A stretch of DNA of 64,000 bases from positions 225,627,924 through 225,691,923 of the forward strand of contig CM056993.1 in the NCBI GenBank assembly GCA_029891345.1, given 5' to 3'. A model generated the notes under the pieces. That model was not told the DNA's origin. It searched no databases and saw only the letters and a list, made by a program, of their open reading frames with translations. Below, in pieces: positions 32,325 to 43,577 of the stretch. Numbering within the stretch: the stretch's first letter is position 1; each line of letters begins with the position of its first letter. The translations under genes were made by a program, and so were the position numbers. This DNA is from Dryococelus australis. Taxonomy: Eukaryota > Arthropoda > Insecta > Phasmatodea > Phasmatidae.

Positions 32325-33480
32325 TTATAATTCTTCAAGAATTCTCTCTTTCAAATAATCATAAGTAAGATTTCTTTTACTAATTAGAAGAACATTACAA
32401 ACTGCGCTTGCTTCAACTTCTTTATTAAAATCAACACTAATTTTTATGTTTGATTTTTCTTTAACTACAGTAGATTTTCTGTACATACAATCTATATCAT
32501 ATAACGGTATTCGCACCCAAAATGAATAAAAATTAATATCACCATAAAAGTTTACAGTTGGTTCATAATAAAGTTCATTATTTCTAGTGTTGGTATCTAG
32601 CATTGTTTTTGAATTTCTGAAATCATTATAATCAAGAAATTGTTTAAGACAAACACAGTTTTCAATGTCTATATTCTAGTTTTCTTTAAGGAAAATATTT
32701 CATTTCTACAGTTTTTAACATAAATATTTCTCACATTACAATGATAAAACATAGTTGCATGTTAATGCTGTTCAGCACGATTTCTTCTATTAAGTTGAAA
32801 GCATACAATAACAAAACCAGGCAATCAAATTTTTTATTATTAAACTTATATTTTATACCAAATTTAAAAACAGTTGTTCTAGCAGGTACCTCTTTTTCTA
32901 AAAATTGCCAATAATCAAAACTAATAGGTATTTTTTGGTTTTTGTATATTTTTCTTTAATTGCAATGACAATGTTAGATTCATATTCAACAATAGGCCAC
33001 ATAATTTCTAATTTTTTAATATCAATTTTACCAGGATCAGAGCGATCATCTTTAGATAAAGTTTCATAAAGAAATAAACAGTTATCACATTAATTACGAA
33101 AAAAGTAATTTTATAGCCACATTTCAAGTAAATTTCATTGTTATCTCGAATAAAATCAAACAGATATCTCAGCAGATACAATATTTCCTTTGTTTTATTA
33201 CTAGAAACAGTTTTAACTTCATTTGCTATATGACTAGAAACATATTTATCTCGATATAGATTATCAACAGCAGTAACTTCTAAATAACTTTGTTCACTCG
33301 GTGATCTTAATAAAGCAATCACCATTGTTGATGTTATACCAGGATTATCAACAGCTTCAATAATATTTCCATTTTATAAAATTTATAATCTATAAAATTG
33401 GAAAGGAAAAATGTTTGAACAAACATCAATATTATCAGGTTCATCATATTTTGCTGCATTTCCAACCTTAAAAAAATATA
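32325..33480 (-). pseudogene. Decayed AT-rich gene, possibly of a virus-like element
   Basis: Coding pieces succeed each other on the minus strand in several frames. 33480-33008 includes VDNPGITSTMVIALLRSPSE and KTKEILYLLRYLFDF; about 33110-32930 includes LEIMWPIVEYESNIVI; 32603-32325 includes NELYYEPTVNFYGDINFYSF and ends with YLKERILEEL. In pieces and order this resembles a multi-copy family of uncharacterised insect proteins that I associate, from memory, with DNA virus-like elements. I cannot assign a function. Breaks: two stops near 33390-33375, a shift near 33100, another near 32930, and stops near 32690. Base composition is much more AT-rich than element A-C coding DNA. Confidence 0.5.
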
Positions 33481-33889
33481 AATAAAATGTTTTCACCTTT
33501 AGACTAACATGCGACTACTTACGCATTTAATTCAATTTACGTCATCAACTACAAATGACACATACACCTTTCAAGTATCCGAAACCAGGACGCTGTGGGC
33601 AAAGTGAGCTCGCACACAGTCCCACATAAACAAAGGAACAACTAAAATATAATTCTTGCTGTAAAAGAAGTTTATAACCGTTTGGACAAATACATCGCCT
33701 CTAAACTGATTAGAGAACCCGTAGGAGACCGAACGGCTATTAAGCATGATTTTATAAGCATGGCATTATAAACTGGAAATTAAATTTTTTTTCACTTTGA
33801 TTATATGTACTTACTTTTCCCATTCGAATGTGCGAAGAGTCTAGGGTAGATGAAATGGGAATCACCAGTCTGAATTTAAAGTTAAAGTA
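33481..33889. other. Non-coding stretch
   Basis: Nothing recognised. A slightly GC-richer patch lies near 33590-33640. Confidence 0.35.
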
Positions 33890-33975
33890 AATATACAAAC
33901 AAATGTAAAATCTGTGGTTGTAAAGTACTGTTAATATACAAACAAATGTACAATCTGTGGTTGTAAAGTACTGTT
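33890..33975. repeat. Tandem duplication of 43 bp
   Basis: 33890-33932 and 33933-33975 are identical except for one base (GTAAAATC against GTACAATC). Such similarity points to a recent event. Confidence 0.9.
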
Positions 33976-35253
33976 AAAATATGCCAAATGAGTTAATTCG
34001 AGGTCATGAAAATAAAAGAACCACATTTAATTTTAATCTATTCACACAGCTATTAATTACAACATTTAACTATCCAACTCTACTATTACTCTTATTATCC
34101 TCAATGCGCGCAAAATTTAATGTCTATCTCAATTCTAATTAATGTCTTTCGCAATGTCTTTGTATTGATAAGTCACTTAATCCCCACTCATTATTCACAT
34201 ATGTTCTGTCTGTGGCTATCACTTGAAATGTCTTACACTTGCGCATCAAGTTCACTATTCCTGCCTGCCAGTTTCTCTCTTCACTGTACCTATTCTCGCA
34301 GTCCGCAGACTTTACTCTCGCCGCCACTCGCTGCTCTGCTGGCTTGTCGTTTCTCTTGCCTTCGCACACCTGTCGCTTCAGTCGTACAAACTCGGCAACT
34401 CTCGACTCGGACGTCGGCGCAGGTTAAACAGGAAGGTTCCCCGCACCGAGTCACGCGGTGAGGGGAGGGATTAGGGTGTAATCAGAAGATTCCTTCAGGT
34501 GACCGCATAAATTCAATCAGCTGAAGGTCAAGAGCACGCGAGCCGCAAAAGGCTTGTCGCGGCGCGTGGTACGCGGAAGCATGCGCGGTGCGATGTAAAT
34601 GTAAACCCTTCTAGGAGTATCACTCGCCTGACCTTCAAACATTCCTTCATCCTCATGAGTATGGCGGGGCAAGATCAGAGAGCATGTAACAGTACGTTTC
34701 AAGAACTATGACATAACCTAATTTCCTTATCTTCATATCGACACTAAGTTACACAGACGACTGATAAAACCAGATCTTTGTGCGAATAACTTCAGCATTT
34801 TTGGTATAAATGTTACACTCCACGTATATTTTTATCTTTCCTCCTTTCTGTCCGCATCTTCAGGTATTCGCAATTATCTTTTTTTTTTTTGGTGAATAAA
34901 CCACATTCATTCTTATTTTGGCTTAAGCGCAGACATCTTACGGCGTGGTCGGATACTGCTGTTGACCTGCGCAAATGCGCTTTGCGGGTGACAATAAAAT
35001 CATACAGTGTCCGGGAACGTGGCAAAGTATTCAAACATGTAGTAATGGATGGTCAAGAATATAAATTGGAATGAAGTGCACGCGAATTAAAATGTAACAA
35101 AAAGTGTATACATGTGTGTTGGTTCATGTGTAATGTTATCATTTCTTCTTTCATCATGATGCGTTCGCAGCATATCTACATAAAATTCTATTTTAATATG
35201 ACTGTAGGGATATATATGCATAGAAATATCAAATTATTTTATATTTATTCTAG
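33976..35253. other. Non-coding stretch with a GC-richer island
   Basis: 34230-34690 is richer in G+C and CpG than its flanks (for example GGACGTCGGCGCAGG and GGCGCGTGGTACGCGG). Open frames there overlap on both strands and show no domain or paired splice sites. It may be an LTR or promoter-like remnant. The rest holds nothing I recognise. Confidence 0.35.
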
Positions 35254-35395
35254 GTAGGTGGGTAGGTAGGTAGTTGGGCTTAACGTCTCGTCGACAGCGA
35301 GGTCATTAGAGACGGTGCAAGTTGCACAAGGAAGAGGGATTGAGGAAGGATTGGGAAGGAATCATTGGCGAACTGAAGGTAAAGGTTATATCGCA
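35254..35395 (+). repeat. SINE-like dispersed element, 5' part
   Basis: After a GGTA-rich tract, GTCTCGTCGACAGCGAGGTC and ATTAGAGACGGTGCAAG match a short repeat I remember as frequent in orthopteran and phasmid sequences, followed there too by a GGAAGG-rich block (GGATTGGGAAGGAATCATTGG here). Only the first 140 bases are present. Confidence 0.5.
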
Positions 35396-35699
35396 TGATA
35401 TGATAAACTGCTTTCTGGAGAAAATAATTAAAATTTAATATTTTATAAAATAATAGTTTTTTCTTTATTTTGTGTGTAGTACCTTTTCTTCCTCTTAAAC
35501 CTTTAAAGTGGTTATATGGACACTCATTTATTAAAGTACAGATTTACATGGAGAATAATAATGAAGATTTTAAGTATAAAAAAGCATGGACAGTGTGCTG
35601 CACGCAAGCTATAAATGCAATCGTCCAGTACAAATGTGTGTAGTCAGTAGGGGAATGAATGGTTTTTCATATGTATGGATGGGAGACAGATGGTAAATA

Positions 35700-36112
35700 G
35701 ATGGGTTGATTACGAATTAATGGTTAATAGAGAGATTGATCGATATATTGATGTGAGGATTGCTGTACAGACAGGAAGATTGATGGAAAAATTGATGGAA
35801 AGTTTGCGAGATTGATGGAAAGATTGCGAGATTAACCGAATGATTAATGGGAAGATTGGGAGACTGACCAAAAGATTGATGGGAGGATTGGGAGATTGAT
35901 GTAAAGATTAGACGAAAGATTGGAAGACTGATGGAAATGTTGCGAGATTGATCGAAAGTTTGCGAGATTTATGAAAAGATGGCTAGATTGTTGGAAAGAC
36001 TGCGAGATTGATCTAATGATTGGGCGAAATATTGGAAGATTGGTAAAAATATTGTGAGATTAATCGAAATATTGAAAGATTGAAAGGAGGATTGGACGAC
36101 TGATGCAGTGAT
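35700..36112 (+). repeat. Degenerate minisatellite around AGATTGATGGAA
   Basis: About 30 irregular units of 11-16 bases, with variants such as AGATTGATGGAAAG, AGATTGCGAG and ATTGATCGAAAG. The C-poor strand is the + strand. Confidence 0.8.
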
Positions 36113-36975
36113 GGTGCAGAAGACCATGGAAGATAATACTGACTATCATTTTAATTGCCCTCGTACATTCCAAGTTTCAAGGGCCTAGCACCATAGAAAA
36201 TGCGTCGGATGTTGCCGTTGGCCATCAGGTTTTCTCGAGGATGTCCCGTTTCTCCCTATCTTGAGGCATGTTCAGTGCCTTTGAGGTGTCATGCACCTTT
36301 GAAACATCATTTCAGAGCACTTCAACATAGCAAAAACAGCCTTATCATAGTATTGTATCTCAAATGTGTATGCATACGATAATACAAACATGCTCAAGGG
36401 CTATGCATCGAATAGTGCCACAGACTTCTTAAAGTAAAATTATACGGTCGTTTTTCAATGTCCCATAGGTGCACAGCATAAGGACACTGCATGCCAGGTA
36501 AGAGCCTATCACTTAGAGAAATTGGCGCAATTGATACGCATGGCAGTACTACCCTTATTACCCCCTGGGTGAGGGATGAAGGAGAGCCGATTACATTTTT
36601 CAGAGGGGGTCGGGGGTTTTATGTAAATCCAATAAGATGTTAGAGGGGAGCCAATATATATGTGTGGTGAGGATGGAGGGGTTACAGAGGACATGACTAA
36701 TAGTTTGAGCTATGGTTTGGAGGGGGAGGGGTATGATATATTAACCAATGGATAAATAGTGGTGGGGGTTGAGTCACCCACTTGTCTTCGTGCCAGGAAG
36801 AGGCGTGCTCCACCATCTTTGATTCGAACTCCGGACCTCCTGCATGTAAGTATTTAATTGTTTTTAACAAAAAAATGATTTTTTTTGTAAATTTTTAAAT
36901 TTATATAGATTTTGGATTTAAAAAAAATTGTAAATGTTTATTAAAACCTATTTTTGATATTTTAAACATTATGAA
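36113..36975. other. Non-coding stretch
   Basis: Includes G-rich patches (36600-36780, for example TGGAGGGGGAGGGG) and a B-box-like AGTTCGAATC on the minus strand at about 36820-36830, next to CTCCTGCATGTAAG. No gene seen. Confidence 0.35.
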
Positions 36976-37560
36976 TGTTTTGTCTACTGAAGGTTATGGG
37001 CACGAGTTAAAGGTCAAGGTCACTAATATCCAATATGGTAGAAATGTGAAGAGCCAACATGGTGGTCGGCCGGCTGCGGCTCGATCCCAGATCCTCTCGG
37101 AGCCCCATTTGAAAATCTTATTTTATTATTTTTTCAATAATATTTAAAAGTTTTTTAAAATAGATTTTTTTTTTAAATTTTCGTAGAAATTCTGCAATAT
37201 ATTTTAATGTTTTGGGTTCAAAGTCATTCAAGGTCACAGGCACGGGATGAAGGTCACACGTGCAAAAATAAGGTAATGGTCACCTGAATTCAATATGGTG
37301 GTTCGGGTGACTTCACAACACGGCAGTCAGCTCTGCTCTGCCAATATTTTATGCCCAGGCATGATAAATTTTGATATTTTTATACCTTTTTACGATTAAA
37401 AAAAAATTATTTTCTACATATTTTTAATTTTTACACATTTTTTTTTTTTTTTTTTTTTAATTTTTGAGCGTAATATCCTCGGAATCAAGGTTATAGATCT
37501 AGGTAAATATCACCGACATCCAACATGGTGGACAATATGGCCTTTGTCCCAAAACGGACA
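36976..37560. repeat. Dispersed repeat with AGGTCA sites and CCAATATGG motifs
   Basis: Three rough units each pair an AAGGTCA-type site (TCAAGGTCA at 37014-37022 and 37228-37236, AAGGTCAC near 37250) with CCAATATGGT, TCAATATGGTGG or CCAACATGGTGG (37030, 37293, 37519). The same pair in reverse orientation occurs at 21690-21720, and CGCCATGTTGG occurs near 29607. T21 lies at 37438-37458. Confidence 0.55.
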
Positions 37561-38754
37561 CTTTCATACCTCTAATAAGAATAGACATCATGCCAAGCTG
37601 GGTTCAATGTGGTTTTATTGATTTAAAGATAATATATAAAGTATATAGCACAAGTTGTATGGTCACAGACATTATCTTTAATAGTTCGCTTGGAAAGTTT
37701 ATTTACGCATTTCGTTTCAGTAGTGCTTGAAATATCATATTAAAAATATTCATATTCTTGGTGGCATTATTAATAAAATGGTGGACAAAATCTACAAAGA
37801 ATGTATTTTTATTGTCACGATGGTAGGCCTTACTGCCAGCATAAAAGGTTTGTTTGAAATAACTGTAATTGCTCGAAAGATATCGCATACTGTGCTAAAA
37901 TATTTGTATACCCGTCAATAGAAACTTTGTTTTTTCATGTGGCATTATTTCGTAAAGTGACATAAAATAGATAAAGTTACTTAGTATTGAAAATGGCCGC
38001 TATATGAACTATAAGCCTACCAAGTTTGATTGAAATTGCACAAATGCTTTGGTAGATATGACAGTCTAAACAAAAATATTCCCATAGGCTATACTTTGAA
38101 AATAAATTTCAGTGTATTAAAATTATATATTCCTAGGATGGGTTACTATATAAATATTTTAAACACCAAGTTTGCCAGGAATTAGTTGAACCATTCGGAG
38201 ATATAACAAGGAAGAGTTAACATTCAAAGAGTGCCTGTGTCTTGTTTGGCCCTAAATAATCGCTAGTGCTCAAACACATCACGCAAATAATAATCTATTC
38301 CCTAATCTAGCAATGCCAACTCATTCACTTGCACGCTCCTTGAACCGAACTCCCGTATTAGTGGCGTAGATGTGAACCATGGCAATCTCCTCGACCAATT
38401 TTCGGTCTACCGTCTGTACCGCAAAGCGATATAACAGAATTTCATACAAAACATTTTACCAAAATCTGCTATATAGTTTTTAATTTCTTAAGATATCACT
38501 CATTAAGCTTTTCAGGTTTAAATACTAGTTTCCGTCATATATTAGCATATCTGGTGGATATTTTGAAAGTGAAAATGGTTAAAACGGGAGCGTCCACAAA
38601 TACTTGAAAGTAATGAGAGCGAGCCGATTTTGGACCGCCAGTGCAAGAATGGTACAAGTGCCCGTAAGATTAACTAGGGGAGGGGGTGGGAGGCAAATAT
38701 ACAAAGTGCTATCGCCTCCAAGGTTATTTAAGGCACCCCCACTCTCCCCTATCC
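37561..38754. other. Non-coding stretch with weak tandem motifs
   Basis: CCAAGTTTG- or CCAAGCTGG-type motifs followed 25-35 bases later by GAGATAT or similar recur near 37592, 38018 and 38169, hinting at an old internally repeated element. No gene seen. Confidence 0.35.
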
Positions 38755-38860
38755 TTTGTCGTGATTGGCCACCCCTACCCTCCCCAACCCAACAACCTTT
38801 CTCATACTTCCCCTATGAAGTGTGCTGTGATTGGCTATTGGTTGTGGGCGGAGCTACCTC
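38755..38860 (+). promoter_or_regulatory. Promoter-like cluster: three inverted CCAAT boxes and a GC box
   Basis: ATTGG at 38764-38768, 38830-38834 and 38837-38841, then GGGCGG at 38846-38851. CCAAT boxes bind NF-Y and GC boxes bind Sp/KLF proteins. No TATA box or following gene is visible, so this could also be an LTR or a chance cluster. Confidence 0.3.
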
Positions 38861-40439
38861 TTCCTGCAGATGAGTTGCTGTTGGCTTACCTCTTCTTTCC
38901 TCTCCTTCTGCTGGCGAGCGACTGAGCTCTGATTGAATGGAGGTAGAGGTGTTGACTCTTCGGTGTCCGAGAGTGACTGTGGTTGGGTGACAAATTGTAC
39001 AATGAGTAATTAGTAAGTACTCACACAGAATAATAAGCACTTTCACATTGAATAATCGAATGATTACTAATGAAACAGAATAACTACTAATTGCAATTAA
39101 TAAGTATAAAAACCGAGAGAGTAATTGCACAAGTACCACGACCCTAATTGCACATCCACGTCCTATTACTCCCGACTGCAGATTGAACTTAGATTGTATT
39201 TGGTATTAGTTATAATCCCCCACCAGCTAGCCTGCTGGACATGCGCTTCACCATGCAACACCAACAGCTTACACACCTCTCAGCTATCACCTGTGCATCA
39301 ACTGTCCATAGTGCATCAACTGCTACCCTTCCTGTTGAACACATTATACTGCTACCTTGTTCTTATTTCCCACTATTTCACTAAAGTATTATTTTGTGCA
39401 AGTTAAGTTTACTTCTCGTCTTATTATATAAATACAAAGACTGCTTCGTACATTTAAAAGTGTTTTCCAACGAATTAAGTAAAGTATTATTTAGTTTTTA
39501 CATCACATCTTAAAATATTAGAAGAACATTTCTTGCCATGTGTAACTCCCGAGCATCTGAATTATAAGACTCTTCATTTTACATATTATTTGGAAAAGGC
39601 TGTCTGTCCAATCTTTGTGTGTAATCCCTGTTTTTCACATTTAAATAGTATGTATAAAAATAATATATATTATATTAAATGGTAGTATATGTATAGCGTG
39701 CAGGCACACACTAAGCACAGCACATACATTACTGCTACTATGCTGTAGGCTGGCCCGCCGGGGTTCGCGAAGCGCACGTACTTGGTTAATTCTGCTGTCC
39801 ACAGCTTGAAGGTAGCACTAGACAAGAGCTCTGGCCATAATGCATGGGGCTACGGTGGCTTGGCCGTACTACCACAACACACGCGTGCGAGCACAAAACA
39901 TACTAATCTTTTAATTATCCAAATCATGTATATTTTTATAGATTATTTACTTTCATATACTCTATCATCAACATAATTTAATGTCACACACAATTTAAAA
40001 GCTGCATCTCCCGTTTTTTTTTCAATAGTTTTTTTTTTTTTAGGTTTTAAATTGATAAAAAAAATTATTTATATATAAAAAAAATGAATTCCCATTAAAA
40101 CACTCCTAAATGTTTTAGTGTTCAATTGCGCATAGCTGCGTTAAATCTCTGATAATAATTTTAATATTTATTATGATTTTACGTGTTACCTGTGTTAAAT
40201 ATTGCATTCATCAGATAATTTTTTTCCAGTTATTTATTATATTGTCTAAAAACTTTTTGTGATAGTATGTGGCCGTGTAACATATTATTTTTAAAATTTT
40301 TTTTATAAGAATGCCTGTCCGACATGTTCCTTCAAGTTAACATTTAAATATTAAATGTAAAAAGTGTAAATAAAAGTAAATGGTAGTCTTGTTGTAAAAA
40401 GAAGTATGGACATTTCCCATCTTGTGTAACTGACAGAAA
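38861..40439. other. AT-rich non-coding stretch
   Basis: No gene seen. 39600-39700 is loosely like 40300-40400 (TGTCC, CATTTAAATA and AATGGTAGT in the same order), perhaps an old duplication. A GC-richer patch lies at 39740-39900. Confidence 0.35.
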
Positions 40440-41729
40440 CTCTTGGCCGTTTGAATGATAAGCAATGACTCCTTATAATTCCATTTTATATCTCCTCTTA
40501 ATAAATTATAGTACTAACAGAAGAAGACTTACTACACACGTATTATATTAAAAAAGAGTGTAAGTGTTGCCATGTTTTGTGTGTTTCGCACTGTGTCAGT
40601 AAATTATTTCTCATATGACTAACTCGGAGAGCATTGAGGGTTTACGATGTGGGTAATATAGGAGAAACTCAGCTGGGGTGTCGTCGAACGCCAAACTACA
40701 TCTTCAAACGTCCGACCCACGGCCACAAGCGCCCCACTACTATTATAGGAGCGATCTCCTCGGCCCGCAAATAATTTTAACAAATTTATAATATTTGCTC
40801 GCCATCAAACCTGACGCGCGAGCACAGCTGGGGAGATATTCAAATACGACTTTCTTACGCGACATATGACACCCTTTTTCCATCTATGGAGGGGAGCGAA
40901 AGATACCAGCCGACTTTGCTGCTGAACTGAAGAGTGTAGTTAAAACACTGTCGCAAGTGGGTGCCAGCATGCAAGAAACTCTCCCCTGTATCTCTCTCCA
41001 CTGCCTACTCGGCTTCTCTGTGGTGTAGGAACGCAGGCCAGCCGTGCCAATGTTTTCTAGCTAAATACGAGAGATTGTCTGGTGTTGGAAATATCTCCAT
41101 TTTATCTATTTAAACAAAGTTAAGCTTTTATTTTATTCTATGACAAATGTTATCAACATTTATCCTAAGTAAAAAATATATTTTTAATTAAAAAATTTGT
41201 TAATGAAGTAAAAATACTATGAAGTAAAATTACTAAATTTAGTATAAAAAAGTTCTCATGATCTGTGCAAATCAGAAAAATAATGGTGCATGATAGAAAT
41301 TACAAACACTAACCACAAACCCGAAGAGCTAGTGTTAATATATAAAACGTAATTTTTTTCTAAATTTCACTAATATAAATTTGAAATCGCTCAACTTAGG
41401 TACTTGCATCGCAACTGGCAAAAGTTACTGTTATTAGTTGAAATTTGAAGAGTGTGATGTAAAAATTCATTACTCTGTGTTAGTAATATTTTGCTTCACA
41501 TCATTGTTAAGTTTTTATTAGTTAGGAAAATCAAACAGTGAATGTCGAGCCTGTGCGATTAAGATCAAGGGAAACGAAAAGTCCAGGGAGGGTGTGTTGT
41601 GAAAGGCTCTCATTAATGGACCATGGGAATAGCGACAGTCAGTGAATATCAGTCTTAATATTATATCAATGACAATACTACTAAAACGCTTCGGATCGTG
41701 TAATGCAATCTGAGTTATTCAGCCCTTTA
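40440..41729 (+). repeat. Inverted repeat arm 1 (partner 62550-64000)
   Basis: Its reverse complement matches 62550-64000 along the whole length. Examples are AAGCAATGACTCC (40467), GACCCACGGCC (40715), GAGCACAGCTGGGGAGATA (40820), GCTGCTGAACTGAAG (40918), CCATGGGAATAGCGA (41620) and AATGCAATCTGAGTTATTC (41702). Identity is about 80 percent by eye. It has no open frame conserved in both copies. Probably two copies of one transposable element or solo LTR inserted in opposite orientations. Confidence 0.8.
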
Positions 41730-41731
41730 TA

Positions 41732-41790
41732 CAGTAGAACCCCGCTTAACCGCGACTGGATCATCCGCTTTGTGGATTAACCACAATTTT
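41732..41790 (+). mobile_element. pogo/Tigger-like end
   Basis: CAGTAGAACCCCGCTTAACC directly follows a TA (41730-41731). This is the form of terminal inverted repeats in pogo/Tigger elements, and GTGGATTAACCAC follows. No right end was found before 42.8 kb. Confidence 0.45.
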
Positions 41791-42365
41791 CTAATCTTGT
41801 CTGTTTTTTATGACAGCAGTTAAAAGGGTCTTTCTATGTCAGGAAACACATCAGCACAGTAGATCAACATTTTCTCTGTTCTCCAATTCGCCTTTCCCTT
41901 AGAAAGGAGATGATGATTCTCACCCCTCTCTACCCCTTATTTTTGGTACTGCATCTACACTTCCCCTCTTGTGCATGGCTCTATCATTCTGGGTTTTTTT
42001 CCGAGTGCTCCAACTTTTTCCTCTCTTGCCTTCATTCTTTCTCTTTATTTCCTTCTCTTTCCTTTCTTCCTCTTTCCCTCCCATTCGTTCTCCATTGTTT
42101 ACATTTACATGGAGGCCGTAATCTTGATTTTTTCTTTTGTCATTCGTTGATATGTTACTAAGAGGCCGCCACCTTTGTTCATATGTTACTGAAGGCCACC
42201 ATATTAGTTTTTTCGTATGCCATTTGTTCGATGCCATCTGTCCTAAAATCGGCTGCTGCTAGGTGGCACACAAGTCGTTCGATTAGTTGCACTCGTTAAA
42301 ATTAGTTCTGGTGTTGGTCGCTAGGGGCCCTGTAATTTTTTGAACTCCAAAATACCAAATTGAAT
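41791..42365. other. Non-coding stretch
   Basis: A pyrimidine-rich patch (41930-42090, CTTTCCTTCTC-type) yields long frames by composition only. GAGGCCGCCAC and AAGGCCACCAT repeats occur near 42160 and 42194. Confidence 0.35.
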
Positions 42366-42434
42366 AGTGCTGGATCAAACTGTTGGACCTTGGGTCGCCA
42401 GACTAACACCTTAGACCACTCGGTTATCGCGACA
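42366..42434 (-). repeat. tRNA-Leu-like fragment (SINE head or tRNA pseudogene)
   Basis: The minus strand reads GATAACCGAGTGGTCTAAGG, an almost ideal A box with extended D arm, then GTCTGGCGACCC and a B-box-like AGTTTGATCC at the expected distance. The variable arm is too short for a working tRNA-Leu. Confidence 0.5.
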
Positions 42435-42837
42435 TGTGCTGATACAAGAGTTCATAAGAAGTATATTGCTTGGAGACTAATAAATATCTTGTGTTTGCTA
42501 TTTATTACATTTGGATATCTTGTAATTTGGATTTAACTTATATAATTGTTGAGGTTTTTACTTACATATAATATAATTATAAGTACATCTTTTAAGTGTT
42601 AAAATTTTATTAATTTTTATCTTAAATATATATTATTAAGATTTAACATATATATTTTTTGTGTTTTCTATTTATATACATATCATTTCTTTAAGTATAT
42701 TTTTTAATTTTTTTTAGGAATTATTGTACTTTATTTTATTGAAAATAAAACATTTTTTATATTTTCTTTATTCAATTTGTGTTTACTATTGTACAATAAT
42801 TAAGTCGACTTGCCTAGTAACCATGCACGCATTCACA
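42435..42837. other. Very AT-rich stretch
   Basis: Nothing beyond A/T-rich low complexity. Confidence 0.5.
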
Positions 42838-43285
42838 GGCCAGCAGGCCCCACAAGTAAGACATGTCAACTGTGACAGGCCAAGAGTGCGGAGTGTTGGC
42901 AGTAGTAGGTTGGCACCGCACGGGAGGAAGGGAGGCCAATGACCACGGCCACTCGTGCTGCTGTGCGCCATTGTCATTCACATGCCAGCAGGCCCCACAA
43001 GTCAGACATGCCAACTGTGACAGGCCAAGAGTGCGGAGTGCGGAGTGCTGGCGGTAGTAGGTTGGCACCGCACGGGAGGAAGGGAGGCCAATGACCACGG
43101 CCACTCGGGCTGCTGTGCGCCATTGTAATTCACATGCCAGCAGGCCCCACAAGTCAGACATGCCAATTGTGACAGGCCAAGAGTACGAAGTGAGGAGTGC
43201 GGGCGGTAGTAGTTAGGCACCGCACGGGAGGAAGGGAGGCCAATGACCACATCCATTCGTGCTGCTGTGTGGCATTGTAATTCAG
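42838..43285 (+). repeat. GC-rich satellite, three units of 145-152 bp
   Basis: Unit starts (CAGCAGGCCCCACAAGT) are at 42841, 42986 and 43138. Each unit has GTGACAGGCCAAGAGTGCGG, then GTAGTAGGTTGGCACCGCAC and GAGGCCAATGACCAC. The second unit has an extra 7-base CGGAGTG copy. It is far richer in G+C than the DNA on either side, which argues for arrival from elsewhere or an element core. Confidence 0.9.
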
Positions 43286-43511
43286 ACATATATGAAGCGA
43301 TACATTTTTAAATAATTACAATTATTTTATTTTTCATTATTTTTATTTATCATTTGAAAAATACCGAAAAATCTTTTTAAAAATACAGTAAAATGTATCA
43401 TAATAAATTTTTAACTGTAAAAATCGGTTTCAAAAACTTATATTAAGTAAATATCACTTTCCCATAACAGCTGCTATCATTTAAAAAATAAACAATTCTT
43501 ATGTAGATATG

Positions 43512-43577
43512 CAAGATTTCAACCCGGGACCTTTGGGTTAGGAGTCAGGCATGCTAGTCACTAAGCTACACGGGCAC
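43512..43577 (-). repeat. tRNA-like fragment
   Basis: The minus strand has GTGTAGCTTAGTGACTAGCA (A-box-like), CTGACTCCTAACCCAAAGG and GTCCCGGGTTGAAATC (B-box-like). The order and spacing are those of a tRNA, but stems do not pair fully. Confidence 0.5.

Noticed and set aside
34120-34474. Candidate host exon in the GC-richer patch at 34.2 kb
   Set aside because: Three overlapping + frames and one - frame are open at once, with no paired splice sites and no recognisable protein features.
41910-42237. Open frames of 83 and 105 codons at 42 kb
   Set aside because: Produced by a CT-rich tract; translations are Phe/Leu/Ser or Lys/Glu/Arg low complexity.
42814-43289. Cys/Trp/Leu-rich repeated protein on the minus strand at 43 kb
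   Set aside because: It is a translation of the 145-152 bp satellite, whose units differ in length by a non-multiple of three.
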